Source of the DNA: Bacteroidales bacterium
Lineage (GTDB): Bacteria; Bacteroidota; Bacteroidia; Bacteroidales; F082
Reading direction: 5' to 3'
Length of the DNA stretch: 57,115 bases
Assembly: GCA_017428285.1 (NCBI GenBank)
Contig: JAFRRE010000075.1
Span: forward strand, 1 to 57,115
Positions within the stretch are counted from its first letter, which is position 1; each line of letters opens with the position of its first letter. Below, one piece after another: positions 14,758-23,198 of the stretch. Position numbers and translations under genes: made by a program. The notes under the pieces were generated by a model. The model made no database searches and was not told the origin of the DNA. It saw only the letters and a list, made by a program, of their open reading frames with translations.

Positions 14758-16653
14758 CTACTCGTCATGCTCGCTGGTATTGGCGAAGATGAGCTGGAAA
14801 CGGCTGGCATTGTCGGTAGTGCGGGCCTGGAAGGTATATTCAGGCATCTGCAGCAGGTCGATGTCGGCACCGGTCATATTGTCGATGAGGTGGAGGTATT
14901 CCATTTCCAGATTATCGACTTCAACGTTCAGCGTGTAGGTACCGTCCTCGGCAGCACAGAAACAGACTGGGGTGATGTTGTTCCCGCTGTTGCACACCAC
15001 GGCATATTCTTTTTCTCTTTCGGAGATGTAGAGTTTGGTGTTCTCTGGATGAAGCATGTGTTTGGGAAGCATGGCGCCACCATCAAAACGAACCATGACG
15101 CGATCGATGACATCGCCATGTTTGCGACGGACGTTCACGACCACCTCTGAGCCGTTGTTGGTGGGAGCATTTGTACTGAAGGTCATCTCCTCACCGTCTC
15201 TAACGGCGATGACGAAGATGCCTTGCATCGGGGCGATAGTATTGCCATTGCTAGGAATAATCTCTGCGCCATCCTCTCTCATGATGTAGAAGTCGCGGTC
15301 GATGTAGGCCGTCACATCGTATGGGTTACCCACGAGGTTCCAGCCCGAAAAGTTTTTTCCTTCAATATAATTCAAGGTAACATTACCATTGCCCATGTAT
15401 GGCTCGCCTGTAAAGGCAAGTGTGGTGTTAGTTTTGCTGGCATAGAGGTAACCTTTACCTGAAACGAATTCGAAAGGATTTACCTTGTAGTTCCGCCATT
15501 CTTGTTCTTGGCTTTGATCAAAATAATAGAGATCGTATTCTTCTGTGTGAAAACCGTTCTCAGTAGAAGGCGAGACCTCGGTCACAGGCGAAGCAATCAG
15601 ATAGAAGCCTCCTGCACCTTCACCATAGCCGTTGATAGGAAGGGTAAAGGTTTGTGGGATAGTAGGTGTCATGAAGGAGAACTCATACCAGTTGCCCATC
15701 GCACCGTAATTGTTGTTGGCGTTGAAGGTGATGCTGTTGATGCATTCGTTGGGATACTCCTGCTGGATTCTGTGGTCAAAGAGCCGGAAGGTGATGGTTT
15801 CGCCATTCAGTTGGTTGCTTACCACCGTTAGGCTTACCACATAATCGCCTGTGGGAGGGAAGAATTGAGCGCGTGCGCTGCCGCGGCACTCATCGCCACA
15901 GAAGGCGCCAATCTCAAGAGCGGTGGATGTCTGAGCTACATCGTCGATGTAGATGACACCGCTCATCGTCAGGTTGTACTGGGTACCCGTGATGGTTGTC
16001 CAATGGTTGGCTGTCGAGGCTTCTGTGAAATTAGCGGTATAAGAAGCCGACTCCGTCACCGTGAAACTGTATGTGGGACTGGTCGACAACTCAATGCCAT
16101 CCTTGGTCCAATTGACGAAGGTGTAAGCATCATTGACCATGACCGTCAGCGTGCAAAGATTGCCTTCTCTGTAGGTCCCTGCCCCAAACACTGTGCCACC
16201 CTCCACTGGATTGGCTGAGACTGTAATCTCATATTCTGGCACCTCTCCTACAAAAGCGAAGGAATACCAGTTGCCCATTTCGCCGTAATTGTCGTTGGCG
16301 TTGAAGGTGATGTTGTTGACACATTCTGTTGGGAACTCCTGCAGGGTAGCATGGTCGTAGAGCCGAAAGGTGATGGTCTCGCCATTCAGTTGGTTGCTTA
16401 CCACCGTTAGGCTCACCACATATTCGCCTGTGGGCGGGAAGAATTGAGCACGTGCGCTGCCGCGGCACTCGTTGCCACAGAAGGCTCCAATCTCAAGTGC
16501 GGTGGATGTCTGGGCCACATCGTCGATGTAGATGACACCGCTCATCGTCAGGTTGTACTGGGTGCCCGTGATGGTCGTCCAATGGTTGGTCTGTTGGGCA
16601 TTTGAAAAGCCTAACACTGACATGAACATCAATATCAATAAAGTCTTTCTCAT
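14758..16653 (-). CDS. Secreted repeat protein, type IX-type, ending at an in-frame amber codon
   Basis: The 631-residue protein has a signal peptide (MRKTLLILMFMSVLGFSNAQ). Two ~110-residue modules follow, each beginning NHWTTITGTQYNLTMSGVIY and containing EIGAFCGxECRGSARAQFF and NQLNGETITFRLYDH. They are separated by an InlB-like bacterial repeat (VSANPVEGGTVFGAGTYREG, FVNWTKDG). The C-terminal half resembles other Bacteroidota surface proteins (FYLIASPVTEVSPS, NLVGNPYDVTAYID). It ends SRFQLIFANTSEHDE, exactly where such proteins pass into the sorting domain. The sorting domain follows only after TAG, so the product may be secreted to the periplasm but not exported across the outer membrane. 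The modules are shared with 16699-20079. Confidence 0.8.
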   Translation of the reverse strand: MRKTLLILMFMSVLGFSNAQQTNHWTTITGTQYNLTMSGVIYIDDVAQTSTALEIGAFCGNECRGSARAQFFPPTGEYVVSLTVVSNQLNGETITFRLYDHATLQEFPTECVNNITFNANDNYGEMGNWYSFAFVGEVPEYEITVSANPVEGGTVFGAGTYREGNLCTLTVMVNDAYTFVNWTKDGIELSTSPTYSFTVTESASYTANFTEASTANHWTTITGTQYNLTMSGVIYIDDVAQTSTALEIGAFCGDECRGSARAQFFPPTGDYVVSLTVVSNQLNGETITFRLFDHRIQQEYPNECINSITFNANNNYGAMGNWYEFSFMTPTIPQTFTLPINGYGEGAGGFYLIASPVTEVSPSTENGFHTEEYDLYYFDQSQEQEWRNYKVNPFEFVSGKGYLYASKTNTTLAFTGEPYMGNGNVTLNYIEGKNFSGWNLVGNPYDVTAYIDRDFYIMREDGAEIIPSNGNTIAPMQGIFVIAVRDGEEMTFSTNAPTNNGSEVVVNVRRKHGDVIDRVMVRFDGGAMLPKHMLHPENTKLYISEREKEYAVVCNSGNNITPVCFCAAEDGTYTLNVEVDNLEMEYLHLIDNMTGADIDLLQMPEYTFQARTTDNASRFQLIFANTSEHDE

Positions 16654-16698
16654 GACAAGGTTCGTATCGTTGTTAATTCTGTCTATTAATAATTTGGT

Positions 16699-19600
16699 TC
16701 ATCTCACGACCAACTTGCCCAAGAAGACCTTGCCGGAACGGCAAACCACCTTGACGGTGTAGACACCAGGTGTCTGAAGGGAGGTCATCTTGTCCTTGTT
16801 GGTTTCGTATGCGACCACTTCGCCCATCATGTTCACGACAAAGATGTCACTGAGGGTTTCTGTCTCAGGCAACGCGATCGTGAATCTCGTGTTGCGCTCA
16901 ATGGGATTGGGGTAGATATGCATAGGCTCTTCAATGCCGTTTTCTATGCATCCAAGTGTGCCAAAGTCGATGACGTAAGGCTCGTCGAGTTCTCCCACGA
17001 TGGTGTTAGTCTGGAAGACGAGGCTCCTGTCGCTTGTCATGCTCGCCATGCCTCTGTTCCTGTCGATGACGCCGAATTCGATTTCGTTGCCGTCAGCACC
17101 TGTCACCGTAAGCATGGCATACCAGCGGTCCGTGGGTTGGAAATGCTTCAGCATGGCGCTGCCGCGGCACTCACCGTTGACGAAGGCACCGAGCTCAATG
17201 TCCTCACCATGCTGTTCCTCGCCGCTGATGGTCACTACGGCGATCACATTCATGTTGTCGGCATAGGCATGCACATTGTTCCTCCAATAGCGGTCCTCCC
17301 TGTTGGTGGGCACAGGATCCGCCTTGCTGCCATTGGCGAAGGTCAGTGTGCGGTTGTCAGAAGCCAACGACTGGTACATGTATCCTTGGCCGGGAGTCAA
17401 AGAGAATTCAGGGAACCAGCCGTAGTTGTCGTAGTAGGTGGAAAATGCGTACTGGCCCTTTACCAAGTCATTGTGTGTGGGGGTGAAGCTGGCAAAGGCC
17501 GAGGCAGCGCTTTGTTGGAAGCCACAGGGGTAGCCAATCCAGGTCCAGTTGGGATAGAGCAGTATGGGATGGTCAGAGGGATTGGCGTATGAGCCGGTCA
17601 TCGTCACCTCGCAGCTGGCGGAGGTTTGGATCATGTAGCTCGACTCGTTGTTGAAGTCGGCGGAGGTCAGCTGGCCGAACCAGTAGTCGTATCCGGTGCT
17701 GGGGTAGTAGTTTTGCACGAACTTGTTGGCTGACTTGATAAATAGACCGTTGTGTCCTAGGCTTTCCTCGAGCATGGTGAGGCCGTCGATGCCGGACAGT
17801 TCGATGGAAGTGGACCACCAGGTCCAGCCATCTGCCAATGTGGTGGTTTCTTGCGAATCGAAGTTGGCTGTCACTTCAATGGCGTTGTTCACCGTGAAGG
17901 TGTAAGGGTTATCGGTCGATACTGTCTCGCCATTCACGCTCCACGAGCGGAAGGCATAGCCTATGTTTGCCGTGGCCGTCAGTGTGCATGCACTGCCTGG
18001 CATATAGTCTCCTGCACCTTCCACCGTGCCAGCACCTTCGGGCGTAACAACGGCTGTTATGGCAACAGCGTTATTGAAGGCGAAAGGATACCAGTCGCCC
18101 ATCCCACCTATGTTGTTGTTGGCAACGAAAGTGATGCTATTGATGCAGTATGAGGGGAACTCTTGTTGTGTGTCATGGTCGTAGAGACGGAAGGTGATGG
18201 TCTCGCCATTCAGTTGATTGCTTACCACCGTTAGGCTCACTACATATTCGCCTGTGAGCGGGAAGAATTGGGCGTGTGCGCTGCCGCGGCACTCATCGCT
18301 GCAGAAGGCACCGATCTCAAGCGCGGTGGAGGTTTGGGCTACACCGTCAATGTAGATGACACCACTCATCGTAAGGTTGTATTGGGTGCCCGTGATAGAT
18401 GTCCAATGATTGTCAGGTGGGATTTCCGAAAAGTTGGCCACAAGGGTTCTATCGCCTGTCACAACGAAGGAGTAGGTTGCATCGGTTGAGACTTCTTCAC
18501 CATTCTCGGTCCAGTTGACGAAGGTGTAGCCTTCGGCGGGGGTGGCGGTCAAAGTGCAGCTGGTTCCATGGCAATAATTACCTGCACCTGTCACAATACC
18601 GCCCTCAGTTGGATAGGCCACCGATGATATCTCATAACCTAATTCTTGAATGTTGGAAAACCGACTAAAACAATCAGCATTTTGATAAAGTTCACCAAAC
18701 CCACAAGGTACTATTACAGGAATACTTTGAGGAACATAAGCAAACGGGTCTCGAGGACCAACCATAGTAGGCGGCGTTTCGGGAAGAACATTTATCAATG
18801 TCAGACTTGTACAGTGTGCAAAAGCATCAAAAAGCATGACTGACACAGAACTACCAATGGTGAGTGAGGTCATTCTGCAACCATTAAATGCGGCCTCCCC
18901 AATACAGGTTACCGAGTTGGGTATAATCAATTCTCCCACGACAGACGAGCAATTAAAGAAGGCTGCATAACCTATTGATACTATAGAATTGGGTATGGTT
19001 ATTGAAGTCAGTTCAGTACAATAATAAAATGCCTTACCAGCTATTACCCTTGTGCCTTCTTGAAAACTCAATGCCCCTGTTGGACGACTGCCTTTGTATC
19101 CAAGACAATAATTGTTCAAATAGAGCAATCCATCCAGTTGCTGATTATACCAACTTGTGTTTGTAAACGCAGATGTTCCAATATAATCTACCATGTTTCC
19201 TATTGTGATTGTAGAAAGATTACTACAACCATAAAAGGCACTTGTCCCCACAGAGGTCACAGAATTAGGTATAGTAACGGAAGTAATGCCTGTGCAATTT
19301 CCAAACGCAGCATCACATATCAACTTAGTACCATCTTGGATTACCAAAGAGCCTGTTGGCTTACTGCCTTTATACCCAATACAATAACCATCAAGATATA
19401 ATACTCCGTTAGATTGATTACTATACCATTTTGTGTCACTAAACGCTCCTGATCCTAATTCTTTTACTGAATTGCCTATGGAAATCGTAGATAGTTTGTT
19501 ACAATTATAAAAAGCTTCACTCCCAATATAATAAACTGAATTAGGAATATCCACTGAGGTTAATTCTTGACAGTATGCAAAAGTCCTTTCTCCAATGAAT

Positions 19601-20079
19601 GTTACAGAATTGGGGATGATTATTGTTGTCAGAGTATAACAACCTGAAAACGCATAGGATCCAATCGAGGTCACTGAATTGGGAATTGTTACTGAGTTTA
19701 ACGAGTAGCACCCGACAAAAGCATAAGTTCCGATTATCCTTACTGAATTGCCCAAATTTACAGACAATAAATTATCACAACCCCTAAAAGCATTATCGTC
19801 TATTGATGTTACAACATAGTCATTTCCATCGTATTCAACGATTTCAGGCACAATAAGGTTCCCCGTCGGTTTTGTGTAATCATCCCCTTCCCACCCATAC
19901 ACTGGATATGTTACTTCCACATAATGGTTCGTGGCATCCGTAATGTAGTAATACAACGTCTGCCCAGTAGAGCAAACCGCAGAAAAACTGTAGGAATAAC
20001 CTTTCATCATCCCCACCATGCTTAGCAGCAGGAACAACGCCAATTTGCATCTTTTGTTGAATTGTAAATATCTATTCAT
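16699..20079 (-). CDS. BspA-like leucine-rich-repeat surface protein with type IX sorting domain
   Basis: The 1126-residue protein has a signal peptide-like start (LALFLLLSMVGMMKGYSYS). About 350 residues of BspA/LRR_5 repeats follow (NSVTSIGSYAFSGCYTLTTI and many variants), then InlB-type repeats (YPTEGGIVTGAGNY, YTFVNWTENGEEV). Next come one NHWTSITGTQYNLTMSGVIY module shared with the neighbour, a second related module (ELGAFVNGECRGSAMLKHF) and a C-terminal type IX sorting domain (YPNPIERNTRFTIALPE ... GKVFLGKLVVR). It should be exported across the outer membrane and attached at the surface. BspA-like proteins often mediate adhesion. The modules repeat nearly identical DNA between the two genes, which invites recombination. 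Confidence 0.9.
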   Translation of the reverse strand: MNRYLQFNKRCKLALFLLLSMVGMMKGYSYSFSAVCSTGQTLYYYITDATNHYVEVTYPVYGWEGDDYTKPTGNLIVPEIVEYDGNDYVVTSIDDNAFRGCDNLLSVNLGNSVRIIGTYAFVGCYSLNSVTIPNSVTSIGSYAFSGCYTLTTIIIPNSVTFIGERTFAYCQELTSVDIPNSVYYIGSEAFYNCNKLSTISIGNSVKELGSGAFSDTKWYSNQSNGVLYLDGYCIGYKGSKPTGSLVIQDGTKLICDAAFGNCTGITSVTIPNSVTSVGTSAFYGCSNLSTITIGNMVDYIGTSAFTNTSWYNQQLDGLLYLNNYCLGYKGSRPTGALSFQEGTRVIAGKAFYYCTELTSITIPNSIVSIGYAAFFNCSSVVGELIIPNSVTCIGEAAFNGCRMTSLTIGSSVSVMLFDAFAHCTSLTLINVLPETPPTMVGPRDPFAYVPQSIPVIVPCGFGELYQNADCFSRFSNIQELGYEISSVAYPTEGGIVTGAGNYCHGTSCTLTATPAEGYTFVNWTENGEEVSTDATYSFVVTGDRTLVANFSEIPPDNHWTSITGTQYNLTMSGVIYIDGVAQTSTALEIGAFCSDECRGSAHAQFFPLTGEYVVSLTVVSNQLNGETITFRLYDHDTQQEFPSYCINSITFVANNNIGGMGDWYPFAFNNAVAITAVVTPEGAGTVEGAGDYMPGSACTLTATANIGYAFRSWSVNGETVSTDNPYTFTVNNAIEVTANFDSQETTTLADGWTWWSTSIELSGIDGLTMLEESLGHNGLFIKSANKFVQNYYPSTGYDYWFGQLTSADFNNESSYMIQTSASCEVTMTGSYANPSDHPILLYPNWTWIGYPCGFQQSAASAFASFTPTHNDLVKGQYAFSTYYDNYGWFPEFSLTPGQGYMYQSLASDNRTLTFANGSKADPVPTNREDRYWRNNVHAYADNMNVIAVVTISGEEQHGEDIELGAFVNGECRGSAMLKHFQPTDRWYAMLTVTGADGNEIEFGVIDRNRGMASMTSDRSLVFQTNTIVGELDEPYVIDFGTLGCIENGIEEPMHIYPNPIERNTRFTIALPETETLSDIFVVNMMGEVVAYETNKDKMTSLQTPGVYTVKVVCRSGKVFLGKLVVR

Positions 20080-20122
20080 AATGTTTTAATGATTTGATTT
20101 TTATTGTCGATAAAAAAACGCG

Positions 20123-20144
20123 CCAAATATAATAAAATTTCAAA
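20123..20144 (-). promoter_or_regulatory. Promoter-like element upstream of the BspA-like gene
   Basis: On the minus strand TATATTTGG matches the -7 consensus and lies about 45 nt before the ATG. TTTG at 20141-20144 is too close for the usual spacing. Confidence 0.5.
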
Positions 20145-20225
20145 GAAGTACGGTTATTGTCTGGCTTTTTTGATACTTTAATTTATGCCAAACAAAACAA
20201 AAGCCAGTTCATCTGAAAGCGATAA

Positions 20226-20290
20226 GCCTCAACAAGTATGTCATCCTATGGTGAACGGTGCAGTGACATGGGATTTATAGCTGTTGAGGC
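20226..20290. other. Possible structured RNA element
   Basis: GCCTCAACA (20226-20234) pairs perfectly with TGTTGAGGC (20282-20290). Inside, ATGTCA (from about 20238) can pair with TGACAT (about 20265). A terminator-like hairpin follows within 10 nt (20296-20341), so a short plus-strand transcript ending there is possible. No known RNA family was recognised. Confidence 0.3.
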
Positions 20291-20295
20291 CATTA

Positions 20296-20341
20296 TGAAA
20301 AACGACCGCCTCCTCCGAGAGCGGCCGTTTGGCGTTTTTCA
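20296..20341. terminator. Terminator hairpin
   Basis: CGACCGC and GCGGCCG form a stem with one mismatch, extended by AAAA/TTTT pairs, with T-rich 3' sequence on both strands. It could serve the minus-strand remnant at 20355 or a plus-strand small RNA. Confidence 0.7.
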
Positions 20342-20354
20342 GCAAGTGAAACGA

Positions 20355-20516
20355 TTATTCGCCTTTCTGGGCTTTCTCTTGCTTCTCAAGGTTTTCTTTT
20401 AGACCGGCAAGAACTTCGAGGTCAACGAGGGTGCTTAGCTCAATGTTGTCATTGATTTCCTTCACGGTATGCTTGGCTGCCTAGGTGGTAGCGGTGAAGA
20501 TGGTTTCATACACATC
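20355..20516 (-). pseudogene. Remnant of an unrecognised gene with internal stop
   Basis: The minus-strand frame reads VYETIFTATT, a TAG (20481-20483), then AAKHTVKEINDNIELSTLVD, then LEVLAGLKENLEKQEKAQKGE and TAA. The second part is a plausible charged protein C-terminus. Upstream the frame hits a stop at about 20517, so this is a decayed tail. The family is not recognised. Confidence 0.5.
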
Positions 20517-20662
20517 TCAAAGATTCCTTCTGTAGCTAGAACAAAAAAGCTGTATGTTGTATATGAATTTTATAGAAAATTCGTGTCTTTGCGCCAAAAG
20601 TTGGGTGGAAAATGTGTGTGAAACACAAAAAAACCGGTAGGAAAACGTGTTATTATATTTAA

Positions 20663-20818
20663 GCTCAAGATGCGCATGAAAGCGGGCACCACACTCTATT
20701 GCAGCCTCTTATCCTCGGTGAACCGCTCTATATTTCTGGTCTTGTGCAAAGCAAAAATCCGCCAATAGATATCGTGGTGGGAAACATGGGCTGGTTGTGC
20801 GAATTGAATAAAATCTGA
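20663..20818 (+). pseudogene. Possible C-terminal remnant of an unrecognised gene
   Basis: A plus-strand frame without ATG near its beginning reads AQDAHESGHHTLLQPLILGE, then PLYISGLVQSKNPPIDIVVG, and ends NMGWLCELNKI and TGA. Composition is protein-like but there is no start codon. The low confidence reflects its shortness. The upstream segment 20531-20662 holds only an AT-rich stretch with a promoter-like TGTCTTTGC. Confidence 0.35.
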
Positions 20819-20832
20819 AAAATGGTTCTACA

Positions 20833-20862
20833 TGTAGAGATGCAAAATTTTGCGTCTCTACA
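20833..20862. repeat. 30-bp palindrome (TGTAGAGAC family), copy 1, at the end of pyrD
   Basis: TGTAGAGATGCAAAATTTTG continuing to CGTCTCTACA is almost perfectly self-complementary. Other copies are at 44769, 48014 and 48158. Its last bases form the stop codon of pyrD (TAG on the minus strand, 20858-20860). Confidence 0.9.
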
Positions 20863-21769
20863 GCAAGGCACCAGTGAGGTCGGCGGTATTGGCAAATCCA
20901 TGCCGCTCACAATATTCATTGATTCCCCAGGCGACCTTTGCCGAAACCGCATGGTCTATGAAATTGGCCGTGCCAATCTCGATGGCTGAGGCACCCGCGA
21001 GCATAAACTCCACGGCATCGGTGGCATTGGAAATGCCACCCAAGCCCACTACGGGGATCTTCACTGCCTTGGCCACCTGCCACACCATGCGCAGAGCAAC
21101 AGGCTTCACGCAGGCACCCGACAGACCTCCCGTAATCACGGACAGTTTCGGTTTGCGCTTCTCAGCATCAATGGCCATACCCATCAAGGTATTGATGAGC
21201 GAGACAGAGTCGGCACCAGCCGCCTCGGCAGCCATGGCAATCTCAGCGATGTTGGTCACATTTGGCGACAACTTGACCATCAGGTGCTTGTGATATACCT
21301 TGCGCACCTCGGAGACCACTTGCGAGATGCCCGTCGTGGTCACGCCGAAAGCCATGCCGCCTTGTTTCACATTGGGGCAAGAGACGTTCAACTCAATGGC
21401 GGGAATCTTTTCCAAAGCATCCACCATCTCGGCACCTTTCACATAGTCCTCCAAGGTTGAACCCGAGAGGTTGAGCAACACATTGGTATCGAAGTCCTTG
21501 ATACGTGGATAAATGGTATCGATAAAGTATTGCACACCCTTGTTTTGCAGTCCGACGCAGTTGAGCATACCCGAAGGTGTCTCAGCCATGCGCGGATAGG
21601 GGTTGCCCTCACGCGGATGCAGGGTTGTACCCTTCACGATGATACCACCCAACTGGGCCAAGTCCACGAAATCGGTGTATTCCTCGCCATAGCCAAAGGT
21701 ACCCGAAGCCGTCATCACTGGGTTGCGCAGCACCAGGCCGCGGCCCAAGTCTATCGTCATGTTCACCAT
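20858..21769 (-). CDS. pyrD: Dihydroorotate dehydrogenase, class 1B catalytic subunit
   Basis: PyrD oxidises dihydroorotate to orotate in pyrimidine synthesis. In class 1B the FMN subunit works with PyrK, which passes electrons to NAD+. The 303-residue protein shows [31 protein letters not shown], the [13 protein letters not shown] loop with the class 1 catalytic Cys, [28 protein letters not shown] and [20 protein letters not shown]. The gene overlaps pyrK by 7 nt on the same strand. A 30-bp palindrome overlaps its 3' end and provides the stop, so the protein ends ...LTGALL. Confidence 0.95.
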   Translation of the reverse strand: MVNMTIDLGRGLVLRNPVMTASGTFGYGEEYTDFVDLAQLGGIIVKGTTLHPREGNPYPRMAETPSGMLNCVGLQNKGVQYFIDTIYPRIKDFDTNVLLNLSGSTLEDYVKGAEMVDALEKIPAIELNVSCPNVKQGGMAFGVTTTGISQVVSEVRKVYHKHLMVKLSPNVTNIAEIAMAAEAAGADSVSLINTLMGMAIDAEKRKPKLSVITGGLSGACVKPVALRMVWQVAKAVKIPVVGLGGISNATDAVEFMLAGASAIEIGTANFIDHAVSAKVAWGINEYCERHGFANTADLTGALL

Positions 21770-22524
21770 TTCAACCTCCTTGTGTTAAATACCGGACCTT
21801 CCTTACAGACGCACACGTTGCCGTCGACGGTGTCCTCCACACAGCAGAGACAGGCACCCAAGCCGCAAGCCATCAGGTTCTCGAGCGAAACCTCGCACCA
21901 GACATTCTTCTCAGCAGCCAGCTTCGCCACAGCTTTCATCATGGGTTTCGGGCCACAGACATAGATTTTGTCAAAACTCTGTTTCTGCCATATCGAGTGC
22001 ATCGTCACAAATCCTTTTTCGCCAAGGGAACCGTCTTCGGTGGTCACAATAGTCTCGCCAAGTTTTTGATAATCAGCCAAACGGAGCAAGTCAGCATCAG
22101 TTTTACCTCCCAAAAGCAAAGTCGGTCGTATGCCTTTCTCGTTCAGCACTTTGGCAAAATAATATAAAGGTGCAATGCCGATGCCTCCACCGACAAGCAG
22201 GCACTTCTCCCCTTTTTCGGGAATACTGAAGCCATTGCCAAGCGGCAATATGATATTGATGATATCGTCCTTCTCTGCTGCAGCCAAATGCCGCGTGCCT
22301 TCTCCGATTTGTTGCACCAAAAGGGTGATTTCATGGTTTTGGAAATCCACATCATGAATGGAAATCGGGCGACGCAGGTAGGTGGACGGTGAGCCGTCGA
22401 CGCGCACCTGGACAAACTGTCCAGGCAGTATTTCGGGCAAGTCGCGTTCCGAAAATAAACGCAGCAGCACCGAGCGACCGAAGTCTTGCTTTTCGACAAG
22501 TTTAAAGTCTATTATTTGCTTCAT
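21763..22524 (-). CDS. pyrK: Dihydroorotate dehydrogenase electron-transfer subunit
   Basis: PyrK carries FAD and a [2Fe-2S] cluster and couples PyrD to NAD+. The 253 residues show the ferredoxin-reductase-like FAD motif ([13 protein letters not shown]), [12 protein letters not shown], the NAD-binding [16 protein letters not shown], and the C-terminal cluster cysteines in [14 protein letters not shown]...[10 protein letters not shown]. It is the first gene of the pyrK-pyrD operon; the 7-nt overlap suggests coupled translation. A 60-bp inverted-repeat element lies just upstream (22552-22611). Confidence 0.94.
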   Translation of the reverse strand: MKQIIDFKLVEKQDFGRSVLLRLFSERDLPEILPGQFVQVRVDGSPSTYLRRPISIHDVDFQNHEITLLVQQIGEGTRHLAAAEKDDIINIILPLGNGFSIPEKGEKCLLVGGGIGIAPLYYFAKVLNEKGIRPTLLLGGKTDADLLRLADYQKLGETIVTTEDGSLGEKGFVTMHSIWQKQSFDKIYVCGPKPMMKAVAKLAAEKNVWCEVSLENLMACGLGACLCCVEDTVDGNVCVCKEGPVFNTRRLKW

Positions 22525-22551
22525 AATACTATCATTACCATGGTTCCTTCA

Positions 22552-22611
22552 TCATTGCGAGCGAAGCAATATAGGAACTCCAAATTGCTTCATCGTTCCT
22601 CCTTGCAATGA
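22552..22611. repeat. 60-bp inverted-repeat element upstream of pyrK
   Basis: TCATTGCGAGCGAAGCAAT at the left and ATTGCTTC ... GCAATGA at the right form nested arms (8 bp inner, 7 bp outer). The ATTGCGAGCGAAGCAAT motif is a widely scattered intergenic repeat in many bacterial genomes. It sits in the pyrK leader. Confidence 0.7.
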
Positions 22612-22682
22612 CAGTTAGCACGGGACAAAGATACAAAAAAAGCCGCATAAGCGGCTTCCAATCAAAATATGCTATGAAAAAC

Positions 22683-23132
22683 TTAGTCTTTTTCAGCTGG
22701 GGCTTCAGCGTTTTCAGCCTCTGCCTCAGGTTTCGCCTCCTCTTCAGTGAAGTCAAGCAGGTTCTTGTCCATCAGCATCTGATACCAAGCGAAGACCTTC
22801 CTCATGTCAGAAGGATAAACAGCATCTTCATCATAATCAGGCATAACGAAGGCAAATTTCTCGCGCAACTCATCATTGCTGGCCTTCTTGTAGTCGAAGT
22901 CCACCTTGTCACCCATCTTCTCATGAATCATCTTGAAGACATCCTTCAGCGGGCGATCCTCATCGGTGGAGAAAATCGAAATCTCCTCAAGGGAACTCAT
23001 ACGGTCGCGAGCGAAAGCAGGCGTGCACTTACCATCAAGGACAGATTCCACAATAAGCCTTCCAATGGCTTGAGATTTAATCACATACAGTCCAGGTTTA
23101 CCGGATATCGAAACAACTTTAGTTAAATCCAT
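22683..23132 (-). CDS. DUF5606 family protein
   Basis: This 149-residue protein begins MDLTKVVSISGKPGLYVIKS, the hallmark of DUF5606, a small soluble family conserved in Bacteroidota with no assigned function. The core (GRLIVESVLDGKCTPAFA, SSLEEISIFST) looks like a small beta-barrel. A helical segment follows (VFAWYQMLMDKNLLDF), then an acidic Ala/Glu/Pro-rich tail. The segment SSLEEISIFSTDEDRPLKDV is typical. It is downstream of the steroid-reduction-like operon, separated by 66 nt, and probably transcribed separately. Confidence 0.85.
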   Translation of the reverse strand: MDLTKVVSISGKPGLYVIKSQAIGRLIVESVLDGKCTPAFARDRMSSLEEISIFSTDEDRPLKDVFKMIHEKMGDKVDFDYKKASNDELREKFAFVMPDYDEDAVYPSDMRKVFAWYQMLMDKNLLDFTEEEAKPEAEAENAEAPAEKD

Positions 23133-23198
23133 AGTTCAATTTTTTTCAAAAACGGCTGCAAAAATAGGGAAAAGATTGGAATTGGCAATTTTTTTCTT

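Noticed and set aside
14758..14760. Amber codon as recoding (selenocysteine, pyrrolysine or stop-codon reassignment)
   Set aside because: It is TAG in a sequence with no pyrrolysine machinery in view, other genes here (murB, pyrD) end at TAG, and the domain after it is degenerate. Decay is simpler.
14581..15150. 189-codon plus-strand frame
   Set aside because: It is antisense to the secreted repeat protein and its eroded tail, where the minus-strand frame shows clear family sequence.
16918..17592. 224-codon plus-strand frame
   Set aside because: It is antisense to the BspA-like secreted protein, with no start signals and no recognisable domain.
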